Shown one piece after another: positions 1-11,443 of a DNA stretch of 64,000 bases. Position numbers and translations under genes: made by a program. The DNA comes from Sweltsa coloradensis (Eukaryota > Arthropoda > Insecta > Plecoptera > Chloroperlidae), in contig JAMZAV010001987.1 in assembly GCA_024449915.1 (NCBI GenBank), positions 1 through 64,000 of the forward strand, in the 5' to 3' direction. Each line of letters begins with the position of its first letter. The first letter of the stretch is position 1. The notes under the pieces are model-generated. The model was not told the origin of the DNA, searched no databases, and saw only the letters and a list, made by a program, of their open reading frames with translations.

Positions 1-660
1 GGAGAAACTCTATTGTTAATATTTAAAAGAATTTTATTGATTTTGAGACGGACCCAAAATTAACAAATTTGATAAGGGGTTAGCCTTTGTGAATTTTTTG
101 GCAAAAAATTCAACTGCACAACAGGGCGATTCTACTACTGCCCACGTCTACTCTATAGTAAGTCGTGATGATTGACAGTGACAGTTCCCGGTTTGGTTCA
201 TAAATGAGTAAGAAATCCGTACCCAAAGATCCCGCTTAAAGTTAAATAAAATTTTCTAAATCTGTCAATTTCTGTCCGATTTGACAATGAATTGGTTATT
301 TGACAATTAGGGAACTCCCTTGTTTATAATTTTGTAGAATATATTGATTTTGAGACGGACATAAAATAGAATAAATTTGTTAAGGGTGTTTGTTTGTGAA
401 TTTTTTGGCAAAAAATTCAACTGCACACAGGGCGATTCTACTACTGCCTACGTCTACTGTATAGTTAGTCGTGATAATTGACAGTGACAGTTCCCGGTTT
501 GGTTCATAAATGAGTAAGAAATCTGTACCGAAATTCCCGCTTAAAATTAAATAAACCTCCGTAAATCTGTCAATTTCTGTCTGATTTGACAGTAAATTGG
601 TTATTTGACAATGGGAGAACTCTATTGTTAATAATTTTAAATAATATATTGATTTTGAGA
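1..660 (+). repeat. Clean monomers at left edge
   Basis: About two monomers of good quality lead into the first A1 marker, read as ATAAAATAGAATAAAT at about 361. The preceding monomer has the GATAAGGGG/CCCACGTCTACTC signature, which also immediately precedes the A1 at 3381. The window therefore starts inside the array, one monomer before an HOR boundary. Confidence 0.8.
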
Positions 661-3380
661 CGGACCCAAAATTAAAAAAAAAAAAATTTGTTAAAGGGTT
701 TGCCTTTGTGAATATTTTTTGGGAAAAAATTCAAATGCACAAAAGGGCGATTTTACTACTGCCCCGTCTATTATATTAGTCGTGATAAATTTACAGTGCA
801 GTTCCCGGTTTGGTTCATAAAAAAGTAAAATCCTACCCCAAAAATCCCCCTCAAAGTTAAATAAACTTCCGTAAATCTGTCAATTTCTGTCCCATTTACA
901 ATGAATTTCGGTTTTTTGACAAAGAGAGAACTCCCTTGTTAAAAATTTTGCAGAATATATTTATTTTTAAAGGAACCCCCAAAAATTAAAAATTTGTTAA
1001 GGGGGGTTGCCCTTTTTGAATTTTTTGCGAAAAATTCAACTGCACAAAAGGGCGATTCTACTACTGCACACGTGTACTCTATATTTGTCGTGTGATTGAC
1101 TGACAGTTCCCGGTTTTTTTCATAAAAAATAAAAAATCCGACCCCAAAAATCACGCTCAAAGTTAAAAAAACTTCCATAAAATTTTCAATTTCTGTCCGA
1201 TTTTGACAATGATTGGGTTTTTTGACAATAAGAGAAAATCCCCTTTTAAAAATTTTTTAGAATATATTGATTTTGAACGGGCCCAAAAATTTAAAAAATT
1301 TTTTAAGGGGTTAGCCTTTTTGGGAATTTTTTTTGGGGAAAAAATTCAACTGCCAAAAGGGCGATTCTACTACGCACGTTACCTATAGTTATCGTGATGA
1401 TTTACAGTGACAGTTTCCGGGTTTGTTCATAAAAAAAGTAAAAAAATCCACCCCAAAAACCCCCTTAAAAAAAAATAAATTCCGTAAATCTGTCCCAAAT
1501 TTTTGTCTGATTTGAAATGAAATTTGGTTATTTGACAATGAGAAACCTTTTTTTAATAATTTTTAGAATATATTTATTTGAAAAAGGACCCAAAATTAAA
1601 AAATTTTTTAGGGGGGCCTTTTTGAATTTTTTGGCGAAAAAAATTTAACTGACAACAGGCATTCTACCCCCAACGTGTACTCTATAGTTAGTCGGATGAT
1701 TACAGTGAGAGTTCCCCCCTTTGGGTTTATAATAAATAAGAATCCGTACCCAAAGATACCCCTTTTTAAAATAAATAAACTTCTGTAAATCGCAATTTCT
1801 GTCCGATTTTACAATGAATTTGGGTTTTTTGACAAGGAGAACTCTTTTGTTTAAAAATTTTAAAGAATTTTTTGATTTTGAGACGGACCCAATTAAAAAA
1901 TTTGATAAAGGGGTTAGCCTTTGGAAAATTTTTTGGCGATAAATTCAACTGCACCCAAAGGGCGATTCTACTACTGCACACGTGACTCTATATTAGTCGT
2001 GAGATTGACGTGACAGTTTGGATTTGGTTCTAAAAAAGAAAAATCCTACCCCAAAAATCCCCAAACAAAATTAAAAAAACTTTCCCTAAAACTTCAATTT
2101 TTTGTCCCATTTGACAAGAATAAATTTTTGACAATGAGAAATCCCCTTTTTAATAATTTTGGAATAATTGATTTTGAGACGGACTAAAATTAAAAAAATT
2201 TTTTAAGGGGTTAGCCCTTTTTGAATTTTTTTTTGGGGAAAAAATTCAAAGCAATCAGGTGTTCTACATCTGTCCACTCACTCTATATAATCGTGTGATT
2301 GACGGCAGTTCCCCCTTTGGTTCATAAATGAGTAAGATTCCGTACCCAAAATCCCGCTCAAAGTTAAATAACCCTTTGTAAAACTGTTAAATTTTTGTCG
2401 TTTTCAGTATATTGGGTTTTTTAATGGGAGAACTCATTTTTAATAATTTTTAAGAATAATTATTTTTTGAACGGAACCCAAATTAACAAATTTGTTAAGG
2501 GTGCCTTTGTGAAATTTTTTTGGGGAAAAATTCAAAAGCACAACAAGGCGATTCTCCACTGCAAACGTGTACTCATAGTTTTGTCGTGATGATTTTACAG
2601 GGGGATTCCCCGGGTTTTTTTCATAATAAGTAAAAAATCCCCTACCAAAATACCCTTAAAAGTAAAATAAACTTCTGTAAAACTGTCAATTTTTTGTCCC
2701 CTTTGCAATGAAATTGTTATTTTACAATGGGGAACCCATTTTAATAATTTTAAAAAAATTTATTGTTTTGAGACGGACCTAAAATTAACAAATTTGAAAG
2801 GGGGTTTGCCTTGTGAATTTTTTGGCGAAAATTCAAATGCAAACAGGGGGGATTTTACTACTGCCCACGTGTACTTATAGTTTGTTTTGATGATTACAGT
2901 GACAGTTCCCGTTTTGGGTTCTAAATAAATAAAATCCTACCCAAATATCCCCCTCAAAATTTAAAAAAAATCCCAAATCTGTCAAATTTCTGTCCGATTG
3001 ACAAGAATTGGTTTTTTGAAAGGGAGAACTTATTGTTAAAAATTTTAAAAAAAATTTTTTGATTTTTTAGACGGACCAAAATTAAAAAATTTGATAAGGG
3101 GTTTGCCTTTGTGAATTTTTTGGGAAAAAATTCAACTGCACAACAGGGCGATTCTACTACTGCCCACGTCTACTCTATAGTAGTGTGATGATTGACAGTG
3201 ACAGTTCCCGGTTTGGTTCATTAATGAGTAAGAAATCCGTACCCAAAGATCCCGCTTAAAGTTAAATAAACTTCCGTAAATCTGTCAATTTCTGTCCGAT
3301 TTGACAATGAATTGGTTATTTGACAATTAGGGAACTCCCTTGTTTATAATTTTGTAGAATATATTGATTTTGAGACGGAC
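361..3380 (+). repeat. HOR unit of about 10 monomers (A1 to A1), partly degraded
   Basis: The unit runs from the A1 marker at 361 to the next at 3381, 3020 bp. Base quality collapses from about 660 to 3060, with homopolymer inflation and missing bases, but subfamily signatures can still be followed. The order includes a TGAATATTTT-type monomer near 710, a GCGATAAATT/GGATTTGGTTC type near 1930-2010, an ATCAGG...TCTACATCTGTCC type near 2250, and a GACCTAAAATTAAC type near 2775. The same closing series ends several later HOR units, so the region is array sequence and not a separate element. Confidence 0.7.
661..3060 (+). repeat. Low-quality satellite stretch
   Basis: Roughly eight monomers retain the ~300-bp spacing but are corrupted: runs such as AAAAAAAAAAAAA near 680, GGGGGG and TTTTTT extensions, and lost bases in the conserved cores. 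The corruption begins and ends abruptly against clean copies. Poor long-read consensus is the simplest explanation; ancient degenerate monomers are the alternative. No gene is visible. Confidence 0.75.
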
Positions 3381-4523
3381 ATAAAATAGAATAAATTTGT
3401 TAAGGGTGTTTGTTTGTGAATTTTTTGGCAAAAAATTCAACTGCACAACACGGCGATTCTACTACTGCCTACGTCTACTGTATAGTTAGTCGTGATGATT
3501 GACAGTGACAGTTCCCGGTTTGGTTCATAAATAGTAAGAAATCCGTACCAAAATTCCCGCTTAAAGTTAAATAAACCTCCGTAAATCTGTCAATTTCTGT
3601 CCGATTTGACAATGAATTGGTTATTTGACAATGAGAGAACTCCCTTGTTAATAATTTTGTAGAATATATTGATTTTGAAACGGACCCAAAATTAACAAAT
3701 TTGTTAAGGGGTTAGCCTTTGTGAATTTTTTGGCGAAAAATTCAACTGCACAACAGGGCGATTCTACCACTGCACACGTGTACTCTATAGTTAGTCGTGA
3801 TGATTGACAGTGAGAGTTCCCGGTTTAATTCATAAATAAGTAAGAAATCCGTACCCAAAGATCCCGCTTAAAGTAAAATAAACTTCCGTAAATCTGTCAA
3901 TTTCTGTCCGATTTGACAGTAAATTGGTTATTTGACAATGGGAGAACTCTATTGTTAATAATTTTAAAGAATTTATTGATTTTGAGACGGACCCAAAATT
4001 AACAAATTTGATAAGGGGTTAGCCTTTGTGAATTTTTTGGCGAAAAATTCAACTGCACAACAGGGCGATTCTACTACTGCCCACGTGTACTCTATAGTTA
4101 GTTGTGATGATTGACAGTGACAGTTCCCGGTTTGGTTCATAAATAAGTAAGAAATCCGTACCCAAAGATCCCCTTAAAGTAAAATAAACTTCCGTAAATC
4201 TGTCAATTTCTGTCTGATTTGACAGTAAATTGGTTATTTGACAATGGGGGAACTCTATTGTTAATAATTTTAAATAATATATTGATTTTGAGACGGACCC
4301 AAAATTAACAAAAATTTTTTAAAGGGTTTAGCCTTTGTGAATATTTTGGCAAAAAATTCAACTGCACAAGGGCGATTCTACTACTGCCTACGTCTACTGT
4401 ATAGTTAGTCGTGATATTGACAGTGACAGTTCCCGGTTTGGTTCATAAATAAGTAAGAAATCCGTACCCAAAGATCCCGCTCAAAGTTAAATAAACTTCC
4501 GTAAATCTGTCAATTTCTGTCCG

Positions 4524-4554
4524 ATTTGACAATGAATTGGTTATTTGACAATGA
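4524..4554 (+). repeat. Internal direct repeat, 12 bp at 19-bp offset
   Basis: ATTTGACAATGA occurs at 4524-4535 and again at 4543-4554, separated by ATTGGTT. A related GATTGACAGTGACAG lies elsewhere in the monomer. This may be a trace of how the monomer was originally assembled from shorter pieces; that is inference. Confidence 0.8.
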
Positions 4555-4611
4555 GAGAACTCCCTTGTTAATAATTTTGTAGAATATATTGATTTTGAGA
4601 CGGACCCAAAA

Positions 4612-4627
4612 TTAACAAATTTGTTAA
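4612..4627. repeat. 16-bp perfect palindrome in monomer
   Basis: TTAACAAATTTGTTAA reads identically on both strands. It is intact in monomers that continue GTTAAGGGG and is broken in the alternative subfamily that reads TTTGATAAGGGG (for example near 3990 and 5530). The palindrome therefore separates two monomer classes. A protein-binding or cruciform role is only a possibility. Confidence 0.85.
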
Positions 4628-4641
4628 GGGGTTAGCCTTTG

Positions 4642-4664
4642 TGAATTTTTTGGCGAAAAATTCA
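4642..4664. repeat. 9-bp inverted repeat with 5-nt loop
   Basis: TGAATTTTT and AAAAATTCA are exact reverse complements flanking TGGCG. The stem recurs in most clean monomers, with the loop varying (TGGCG, TGGCA, TGGGG) between subfamilies. The loop difference is one of the most useful subfamily markers. No run of T follows as in a bacterial terminator, so I call it only a dyad. Confidence 0.85.
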
Positions 4665-4693
4665 ACTGCACAACAGGGCGATTCTACTACTGC

Positions 4694-4701
4694 ACACGTG
4701 T
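4694..4701. repeat. ACACGTGT palindrome (CACGTG core)
   Basis: This 8-bp palindrome contains the CACGTG E-box/G-box core. It is present in monomers reading TGCACACGTGTACTC. Other subfamilies have CCCACGTGTACTC, CCCACGTCTACTC or CCTACGTCTACTG at the same place, so the core is lost in the last two. It is a subfamily marker; factor binding is unproven. Confidence 0.75.
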
Positions 4702-5730
4702 ACTCTATAGTTTGTCGTGATGATTGACAGTGACAGTTCTCGGTTTGGTTCATTAATAAGTAAGAAATCCGTACCCAAAGATCCCGCTCAAAGTTAAATA
4801 AACTTCCGTAAATCTGTCAATTTCTGTCCGATTTGACAATGAATTGGTTATTTGACAATAAGAGAACTCCCTTGTAATAATTTTGTAGAATATATTGATT
4901 TTGAGACGGACCCAAAATTAACAAATTTGTTAAGGGGTTAGCCTTTGTGAATTTTTTGGCGAAAAATTTAACTGCACAACAGGGCGATTCTACTACTGCA
5001 CACGTGTACTCTATAGTTAGTCGTGATGATTGACAGTGACAGTTCCCGGTTTGGTTCATAAATAAGTAAGAAATCCGTACCCAAAGATCCCGCTTAAAAT
5101 AAAATAACTTCCGTAAATCTGACAATTTCTGTCTGATTTGACAGTAAATTGGTTATTTGACAATAGGAGAACTCTATTGTTAATAATTTTAAAGAATATA
5201 TTGATTTTGAGACGGACCCAAAATTAACAAATTTGTTAAGGGGTGCCTTGTGAATTTTTTGGCTAAAAATTAAACTGCACAACAGGGCGATTCTACCACT
5301 GCACGCGTGTACTCTATAGTTAGTCGTGATGATTGACAGTGAGAGTTCCCGTTTGGTTCATAAATAAGTAAGAAATCCGTACCCCAAAAATACCGCTTAA
5401 AGTAAAATAAACTTCTGTAAATCTGTCAATTTCTGTCCGATTTGACAATGAATTGGTTATTTGACAATGGGAGAACTCTATTGTTAATAATTTTTAAAAA
5501 ATTTATTGATTTTGAGACGGACCCAAAATTAACAAATTTGATAAGGGGTTAGCCTTTGTGAATTTTTTGGCGAAAAATTCATCTGCACAACAGGGCGATT
5601 CTACTACTGCACACGTGTACTCTATAGTTAGTCGTGATGATTGACAGTGACAGTTCCCGGTTTGGTTCATAAATAAGTAAGAAATCCGTACCCAAAGATC
5701 CCGCTTAAAGTAAAATAAACTTCCGTAAAT

Positions 5731-5756
5731 CTGTCAATTTCTGTCTGATTTGACAG
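5731..5756. repeat. CTGTCAA/TTGACAG dyad
   Basis: CTGTCAA at 5731-5737 and TTGACAG at 5750-5756 form a perfect 7-bp inverted repeat around a 12-base loop. It exists only in monomers reading GTCTGATTTGACAGTAAATT. The other class reads GTCCGATTTGACAATGAATT and loses the terminal pairs. Confidence 0.7.
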
Positions 5757-7290
5757 TAAATTAGTTATTTGACAATGGGAGAACTCTATTGTTAATAATT
5801 TTAAAGAATATATTGATTTTGAGACGGACCCAAAATTAACAATTTGTAAAGGGACCTTTGTGAATTTTTTGGGGAAAAATTCAACTGCACAACAGGGCGA
5901 TTCTACTACTGCCCACGTGTACTCTATAGTTAGTTGTGATGATTGACAGTGACAGTTCCCGGTTTGGTTCATAAATAAGTAAGAAATCCGTACCCAAATA
6001 TTCCTCTCAAATTTAAATAAACTTCCGTTAAAATCTGTCAATTTCTGTCCTCGATTTGACAATGAATTGGTATTTGACAATGGGAGAACTCTATTGTACA
6101 TCAATTAAAAGGAATTATGATTTTGAAGACGGACCCAAATTAACAAAGGTTGATAAGTGGGTAGCCTTGTGAATTTTTTGGCAAAAAATTCAACTGCAAA
6201 CAGGGCGATTCTACTACTGCCCACGTCTAACTCTATGTAAGTAAGTGATGATTGACAGTTGACAGTTCCCGGTTTAGGTTCATTTAATGAGTAAGAAATC
6301 CGTACCCAAAGATCCGCTTTAAAGTTAAAATAAAATAACTCCGGAAATCTGCAATTCTGTCTGATTTGACAATGAATTGGTTATTTGGACAATTTAGGAA
6401 CTTCCGTGTTATAGAATTGTGAGATATTGATTCTGAGACGGACATAAAATAGAATAAATTGTAAAGGGTGTTGGTTTCGTGAATTTTTTGGCAAAAATTT
6501 CAACTTGCACACACAGGGCGATTCTACTACTGCTCGTCTACTGTAAGTTAGTCGGATAATTGACAGGGAACAGTTCACTTTTTTTTTGGTTCATAAATGA
6601 GTAAGAAATCGTACCAAAATTCCCGCTTAAAGTAAATAAACTCCGGGAAATCTGTCCAAATTTCTGTTCCGATTTGACATGAATTGGGTATTTGACAATG
6701 GTAGAGAAATCCCTTGTTAATAATTTTGTAGAAATATGATTTTGAAACAGACCAAAATTAAACAATATTGTAAGTGGTAAGCCTTTGTGAATTTGGCGGA
6801 AAAATTTCAAAATGCCACAAACAATGGGCGATATACCACTGCACGACGTGTGACCGCTATAGTAGTCGTGATGAGTTGACAGTGAGAGTTCCCGGTTTAA
6901 TTCATAAATAGAGTAAGAAATCCGTACCCAAAAGATCCCGCTTAACGTAAAACAAACTCCGTTAAATCTGTCAATTTCTGTCGATTTTGACAGTAAAGTG
7001 GTTATTTTGATAATGGGAGAAATCTATTGTTATAATTTCTTAAGAATTGATTGATTTGGAGCGGGACCCAAAATTAACAAATTTTGATAAGGGGGTTAGG
7101 CCGTGTGATTTTTTGGCGAAAAAATTTCAACGTGCACAACAGGGCGATTCTACTACTGCCCACGTGTACTCTATAGTCTAGTCTGTGATGATGACCAGTG
7201 ACAGTTCCCGTTTGGCGTTCATAAATAAGTAAGAAATACTGTACCTCAAAGATTTCCGCTTAAAAGTAAAATAAACTTCGTAAATCTGCC

Positions 7291-7330
7291 ACCAAAATTT
7301 TTTTTTTCTTTTTTTTTTTTCTTTTGGGGG
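7291..7330. other. T-rich insertion
   Basis: T10-C-T12-C-T4-G5 replaces the CAATTTCTG part of the TCTGTCAATTTCTGTCTG segment. It occurs in one copy only. Confidence 0.8.
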
Positions 7331-8990
7331 TCTGATTGACAGTAAATTGTTATTTGACATGGGAGAACTATATGTTAATAATTTAAATAATGATATTGAT
7401 TTTCGAGACGGACCCAAATTAACAAATGTGTGAAAGGTTAGCCTTTGTGAAATTTTCGGCAAAAAAATTCAAGCAACACAGGGCGATCTACCACGCCTAC
7501 GTCTTAACTTTATAGTAGGCCGTGATAATTGACAGTGAAAGTTCCCGGTTTGGTCATAATAAGTAAGAACGCCTACCCAAAGATCCCGCTCAAAGTTAAA
7601 TAAACTTCCTGTAAATCTTGTCAATTTCTGTCCGATTTGACAAGAATTGGTTAGTTGGACAAATGAGAGAACTCCCTTGTATAATAATTTTGTCGAATTA
7701 TATTGATTTTGAGACGGGACCAAAAAATTAACAAATTGGTTAAGGGGGTTAAGCCTGTTGTGAATTTGTTGGCGAAAAATTCAACTGCACACAGGGCGAT
7801 CTACTACTGCACACGTTCATTTAACTTTAGTTTGTACTCGATAGTTTGTCGTCGTGATGATTGACAGTGACAGTTCCGGTTGGTTCATTTAAATAAGTAA
7901 GAAATCGTACCCAAAGATCCACGCTCAAAGTTAAATAAACTTCATAAATCTTCAATTTTGTCCCGATTGGACAAGATTGGTTATTTGACAATAAGAGAAC
8001 TCCCTGTAATAATTTTGTAGAATATATGATTTTGAGACGGGACCCAAAATTAACAAATTTGTGAAGGGTCTAGCCTTTGTGAATTTTTTGGAGAATAAAT
8101 TTAACTGCCACAACAGGCGAATCTACTACTGCACACGATGTACTCTATAAGTTAGTCTCGATTGATGACAGTGACAGTTTCCCGGTTTGGTTAATAGAAG
8201 AATAAATGCGTACCCCAAAGACCCGCTTAAAATAAAATAAAAACTTCCGTAAATCGACAATTCTGTATGATTGACAGCTAAATTGGTTATGGACAATAGG
8301 AGAACTCGATGTTAATAATGTTAAAAGAATATATGATTTTGAGAACGGACCCAAAATTAAACAAATTGTTAAGGGGTGGCATTTGTGAATTTTTTGGCTA
8401 AAAATAAACTGCACAACAGGGCGATTCTACCACTGCACGCCGGTGTATCTATAGTAGTCGTGATGATTGACAGTGAAGTTCCCGGTTTGGTTCATAAATA
8501 AGTAAGAAATCTGATACCCAAAGATACCGCTGAAAGGTAAAATAGATTCTGTAAAATCTGTCAATTTCTGTCCGATTGACAATGAATTGGTTATTTGACA
8601 AAATGGGGAGAACTATATTGTTAAAATTTTAAAGAATGTATTGATTTTGAGACGGACCCAAAATTAACAAATTGATAAGGGGCTTAGCCTTTGTGAATTT
8701 TTATGGCGAAAAATCATCTGCACAACAGGGCGATTTACTACTGCAAACGGTACTCTATAGTTAGTCGTTGATGATGACCGTGACAGTTCCCGGTTTGGTT
8801 TCCTAAATAAGTAAGAATCCGTACCCAAAGGATCCCGCTTAAAGTAAAAGTAAACTTCCGTAAATCTGTCAAATTTTGTCTGATTTGACAAGTAAATTAG
8901 TTATTTTGGACCAATGGGAGGAAACTCTATTGTAAATAATTTTAAGAATATATGATTTTGAGAAGGACCAAAAATTAACAAATTTGTAAA

Positions 8991-9011
8991 GGGGGGGGGG
9001 GGGGGGGGGGG
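8991..9011. other. G21 run inside a monomer
   Basis: Twenty-one G replace the GGGACC position of the monomer; the corresponding clean copy at about 5850 reads AAAGGGACCTTTG. A sequencing or consensus artefact is likely. Confidence 0.85.
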
Positions 9012-11443
9012 AAAAACCTTTGTGAAATTTTTGGGGAAAAATTCAATGCACAAAACGGGCGATTTCTATACTGCCCACGGTGCTCTATAGTTAGTGTGAT
9101 GATGACAGTGAACAGTTCCGGTTGGTTCATAAAATAGTAAGAAATCCGTACCCAAATATTCCTCCAAATTAAATAAACTTCACCGTAAAACTGTCAATTT
9201 CTGTCGATTTGACAACGAAATTGGTTATTTGACAATAGAAGACCTCTATGTAATAATTTAAAAGAATTTATTGATTTTGAGACGGACTCAAAACTTAACA
9301 AATTTGATAAGGGGTTAGCCTTTCCTTTGTGAAATTTGGCAAAAAATCAACTGCACAAAATGCGATTCTAACTCTGCCCGCGTCTACTCTATAGTAGTTT
9401 GATGATGACAGTGACAGTTCCCGGTTTGAGTCATAAATGAGTAAGAAATCCGTACCAAAGATCCCCTTAAGTTAAATAACACTTCCGTCAAATCGTTCAA
9501 TTTCTGTCCGATTTGGACAATGAATTGGTTATTGACAATGAGAGAACTCTCATGTTAATAATTTTGTAGAATATATTGATTTTGAAACGGACCCAAAATT
9601 AAAAATTTGTGAAGGGGTGCCTTGTGAATTTTTGGCGAAAAATTCAACTGCACAACAAGGGCGATTCACCACGCACACGTTGTACTCTATAGTAGTCGTG
9701 ATGATGACAGTGAGAGTTCCCGGTTTGGTTCAAAAATAAAGTAAGAAATCCGTTACCCAAAGATACCGCTTAAATAAAAAAATTCGGTACATCTGTCAAT
9801 CGTTCCGCATTTGACATGAATGGTTTATTTGACAAGGGAGAACTCTTATGTTAAATAATTTTAAAGAATTTATGTGATTTTGAGACGGACCCAAAATTAA
9901 CAAATTTGATAAGGGGTTAGCCTTTGTGATTTTTCGGCGATAAATTAAACTGCACAACAGGGCGATTTTATTACTACTGCACCGTGAATCTATAGTAGTC
10001 CGTGATGATTGACGTGACAGTTCGGAGTTTGGTTAAAATACGTAAGGAACTCCGTACCCAAAGATCCCGCTCAAAGTTAAATAAACTTCCGTAAATCTGT
10101 CAATTTCTGTCCGATTTGACAATGAAAAGTTATTTGACAAGGAGAGAACATCCAATTGTTAATAATTTTGTAGAAATATATGATTTAGAGACGGACATAA
10201 AATATAAAAAAATTTGTTTAAATGGGTTAGCCTTTGTGAATTTTTTGGCGAAAAATTCAAACTGACATCAGGAGTGATCTACATCTGTCCACGTCTTACT
10301 CGTATAGTTAAGTGTTGTTGTGATGGACAGGACAGTCCCGGTTTGGTTCATAAATGAGTAAGATATCCGTACCCAAAGATCCGCTCAAAGCTAAATACAC
10401 TTCGGAATAAATCTGTTAAAATTTCTGTCCGATTTGACAGTATATTGGTTATTTGACAAGGGAGAACTCTATTGTTAAGAATTTTAAAGAATTATATGGA
10501 TTTTGAGACCGGACCCAAAATTAACAAATTGTTAAGGGTGCTTGTGAATTTTTTGGCGAAAAAGTCAAACTGCACAACAAGGCGATTCACACTGCACACG
10601 TGTACTCGAGAGTTAGTCGTGATGATGAACAGGGAGAGTTCCCGGTTGGTTCATTAAATAAGCTAAGAAAATCCGTACTCAAAGATACCGTTAAAAGTAA
10701 AATAAAAACTTCTGTAAATCTGTTCAATTTCTTGTCCAATTTGACCAATGAATTGGTTATTTGACAATGGTGAGAACTCTATTGTAATGAATTCAAAAGA
10801 TTTATTGATTTTGAGACGGACCTAAAATTAACAAAATTTGATAAGGGTTAGCCTCTGTGAATTTTTTGGCGAAAAAATCAACTGCCACAACAGGCGATCT
10901 ATACTGCCCACGTGTACTCTAAGTTAGTTGTGATGATTGACTGACAGTTCCCGGTTTGGTTCTAAATAAGTAAGAAATCCGTACCCAAAATCCCTCGCAA
11001 ATTAAAAAAAATTCCGTAAAATCTGTCAATTTCTGTCCGATTTGACAATGAGATTGGCATGTTTGACAATGGGAGAACTTCATATTGTTAATTTAATTTA
11101 GATGAATCATGATTTGGAGAACGGACCCAAAAATAACAAATTTTGTATAAGGGGTTTGAGCCTTTGTGAATTTTTTGGCAAAAAAAATTCAATGCACAAC
11201 AGGCGATTCTATACTGCCCACGGTCTACTCATAGTTAAGTCGTGAGAATTGACAGTGACTAGTTCCCGGTTTGGTTCATTAATGAGTAAGAAATCGATAC
11301 CCAAAGATCACGATTTAAAGTAAATAAACTTCCGCTAAATCTGTCAATTCTGTACGATTGGACAATGAATGGTGATGTGAACACATTAGGGACAACTCCC
11401 TTGTTTATAATTTTGTAGAATATATTGATTTGTGTATGACGAC

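Larger units (their letters stand above)
4501..4807 (+). repeat. Representative clean monomer (307 bp)
   Basis: This copy is a convenient reference because its neighbours agree closely and it contains few indels. Counting its first 300 bases gives 107 G or C, about 36%. In order it holds the TCTGTCAATTTCTGTCC segment, a 19-bp-offset direct repeat of ATTTGACAATGA, an AT-rich stretch (TTAATAATTTTGTAGAATAT), the GACGGACCC core, a 16-bp palindrome, a 9-bp hairpin, the CAGGGCGATTCTACTACTGC core, an ACACGTGT palindrome, and the CCGGTTTGGTTCAT segment. The phase chosen for the start is arbitrary, because a tandem array has no intrinsic start. The length is 1 modulo 3, so any open frame shifts with each successive copy, which argues against coding use. 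Confidence 0.93.
3381..6443 (+). repeat. HOR unit of about 10 monomers, mostly clean
   Basis: This is the best-preserved HOR unit (3063 bp). From A1 it holds a GAAACGG type with GTGAGAGTTCCC (about 3690), a GATAAGG type (3990), a TGAATATTTTGGC/CCTACGTCTACTG type (4300), two GCACACGTGTAC types (4610 and 4910), a GGCTAAAAATTAAAC/GCACGCGTG type (5220), a TTCATCTGCAC type (5530), a GGGACC/TTTGGGGAAAA type (5830), and a GATAAG type (6140). The same order starts the next unit at 6444. Clean quality stops sharply at about 6030, near the end of this unit. Confidence 0.85.
6444..11443 (+). repeat. HOR unit of about 16 monomers
   Basis: The unit spans 5000 bp from A1 at 6444 to A1 at 11444. Its first nine monomers repeat the order of the preceding unit, including the GGCTAAAAATAAACTGC copy near 8395, the CATCTGCAC copy near 8715 and the GGGGAAAA copy near 9030. 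It then continues with a TCGGCGATAAATT/TTCGGAGTTTGG monomer (9930-10030), a catc-type monomer with CATCTGTCCACG (10275), and a GACCTAAAATTAAC monomer (10807). Dense indels affect single bases but not this order. The unit matches 21059-25996 monomer for monomer. Confidence 0.82.

Noticed and set aside
4524..4600. TTGACA and TATAAT-like words resembling bacterial promoters
   Set aside because: TTGACA arises from the repeated ATTTGACAATGA motif and is present in every monomer; spacing to any -10-like word is not consistent and nothing downstream is coding.
4642..4664. Rho-independent terminator
   Set aside because: The 9-bp stem is AT-rich, has no following T tract and occurs once per monomer with no gene upstream.
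4817..5125. Minus-strand open frame of about 100 codons spanning one clean monomer, with similar peptides in many other copies
   Set aside because: It is the same reading of the repeat in every copy. The ~307-bp monomer is not a multiple of three, so the frame changes with each copy. There is no independent evidence of coding, and the longest versions arise where indels happen to join frames.
8991..9011. G-quadruplex-forming tract
   Set aside because: It is a single uninterrupted G run at a place where sister copies have GGGACC, and it lies in error-rich sequence, so it is likely an artefact.
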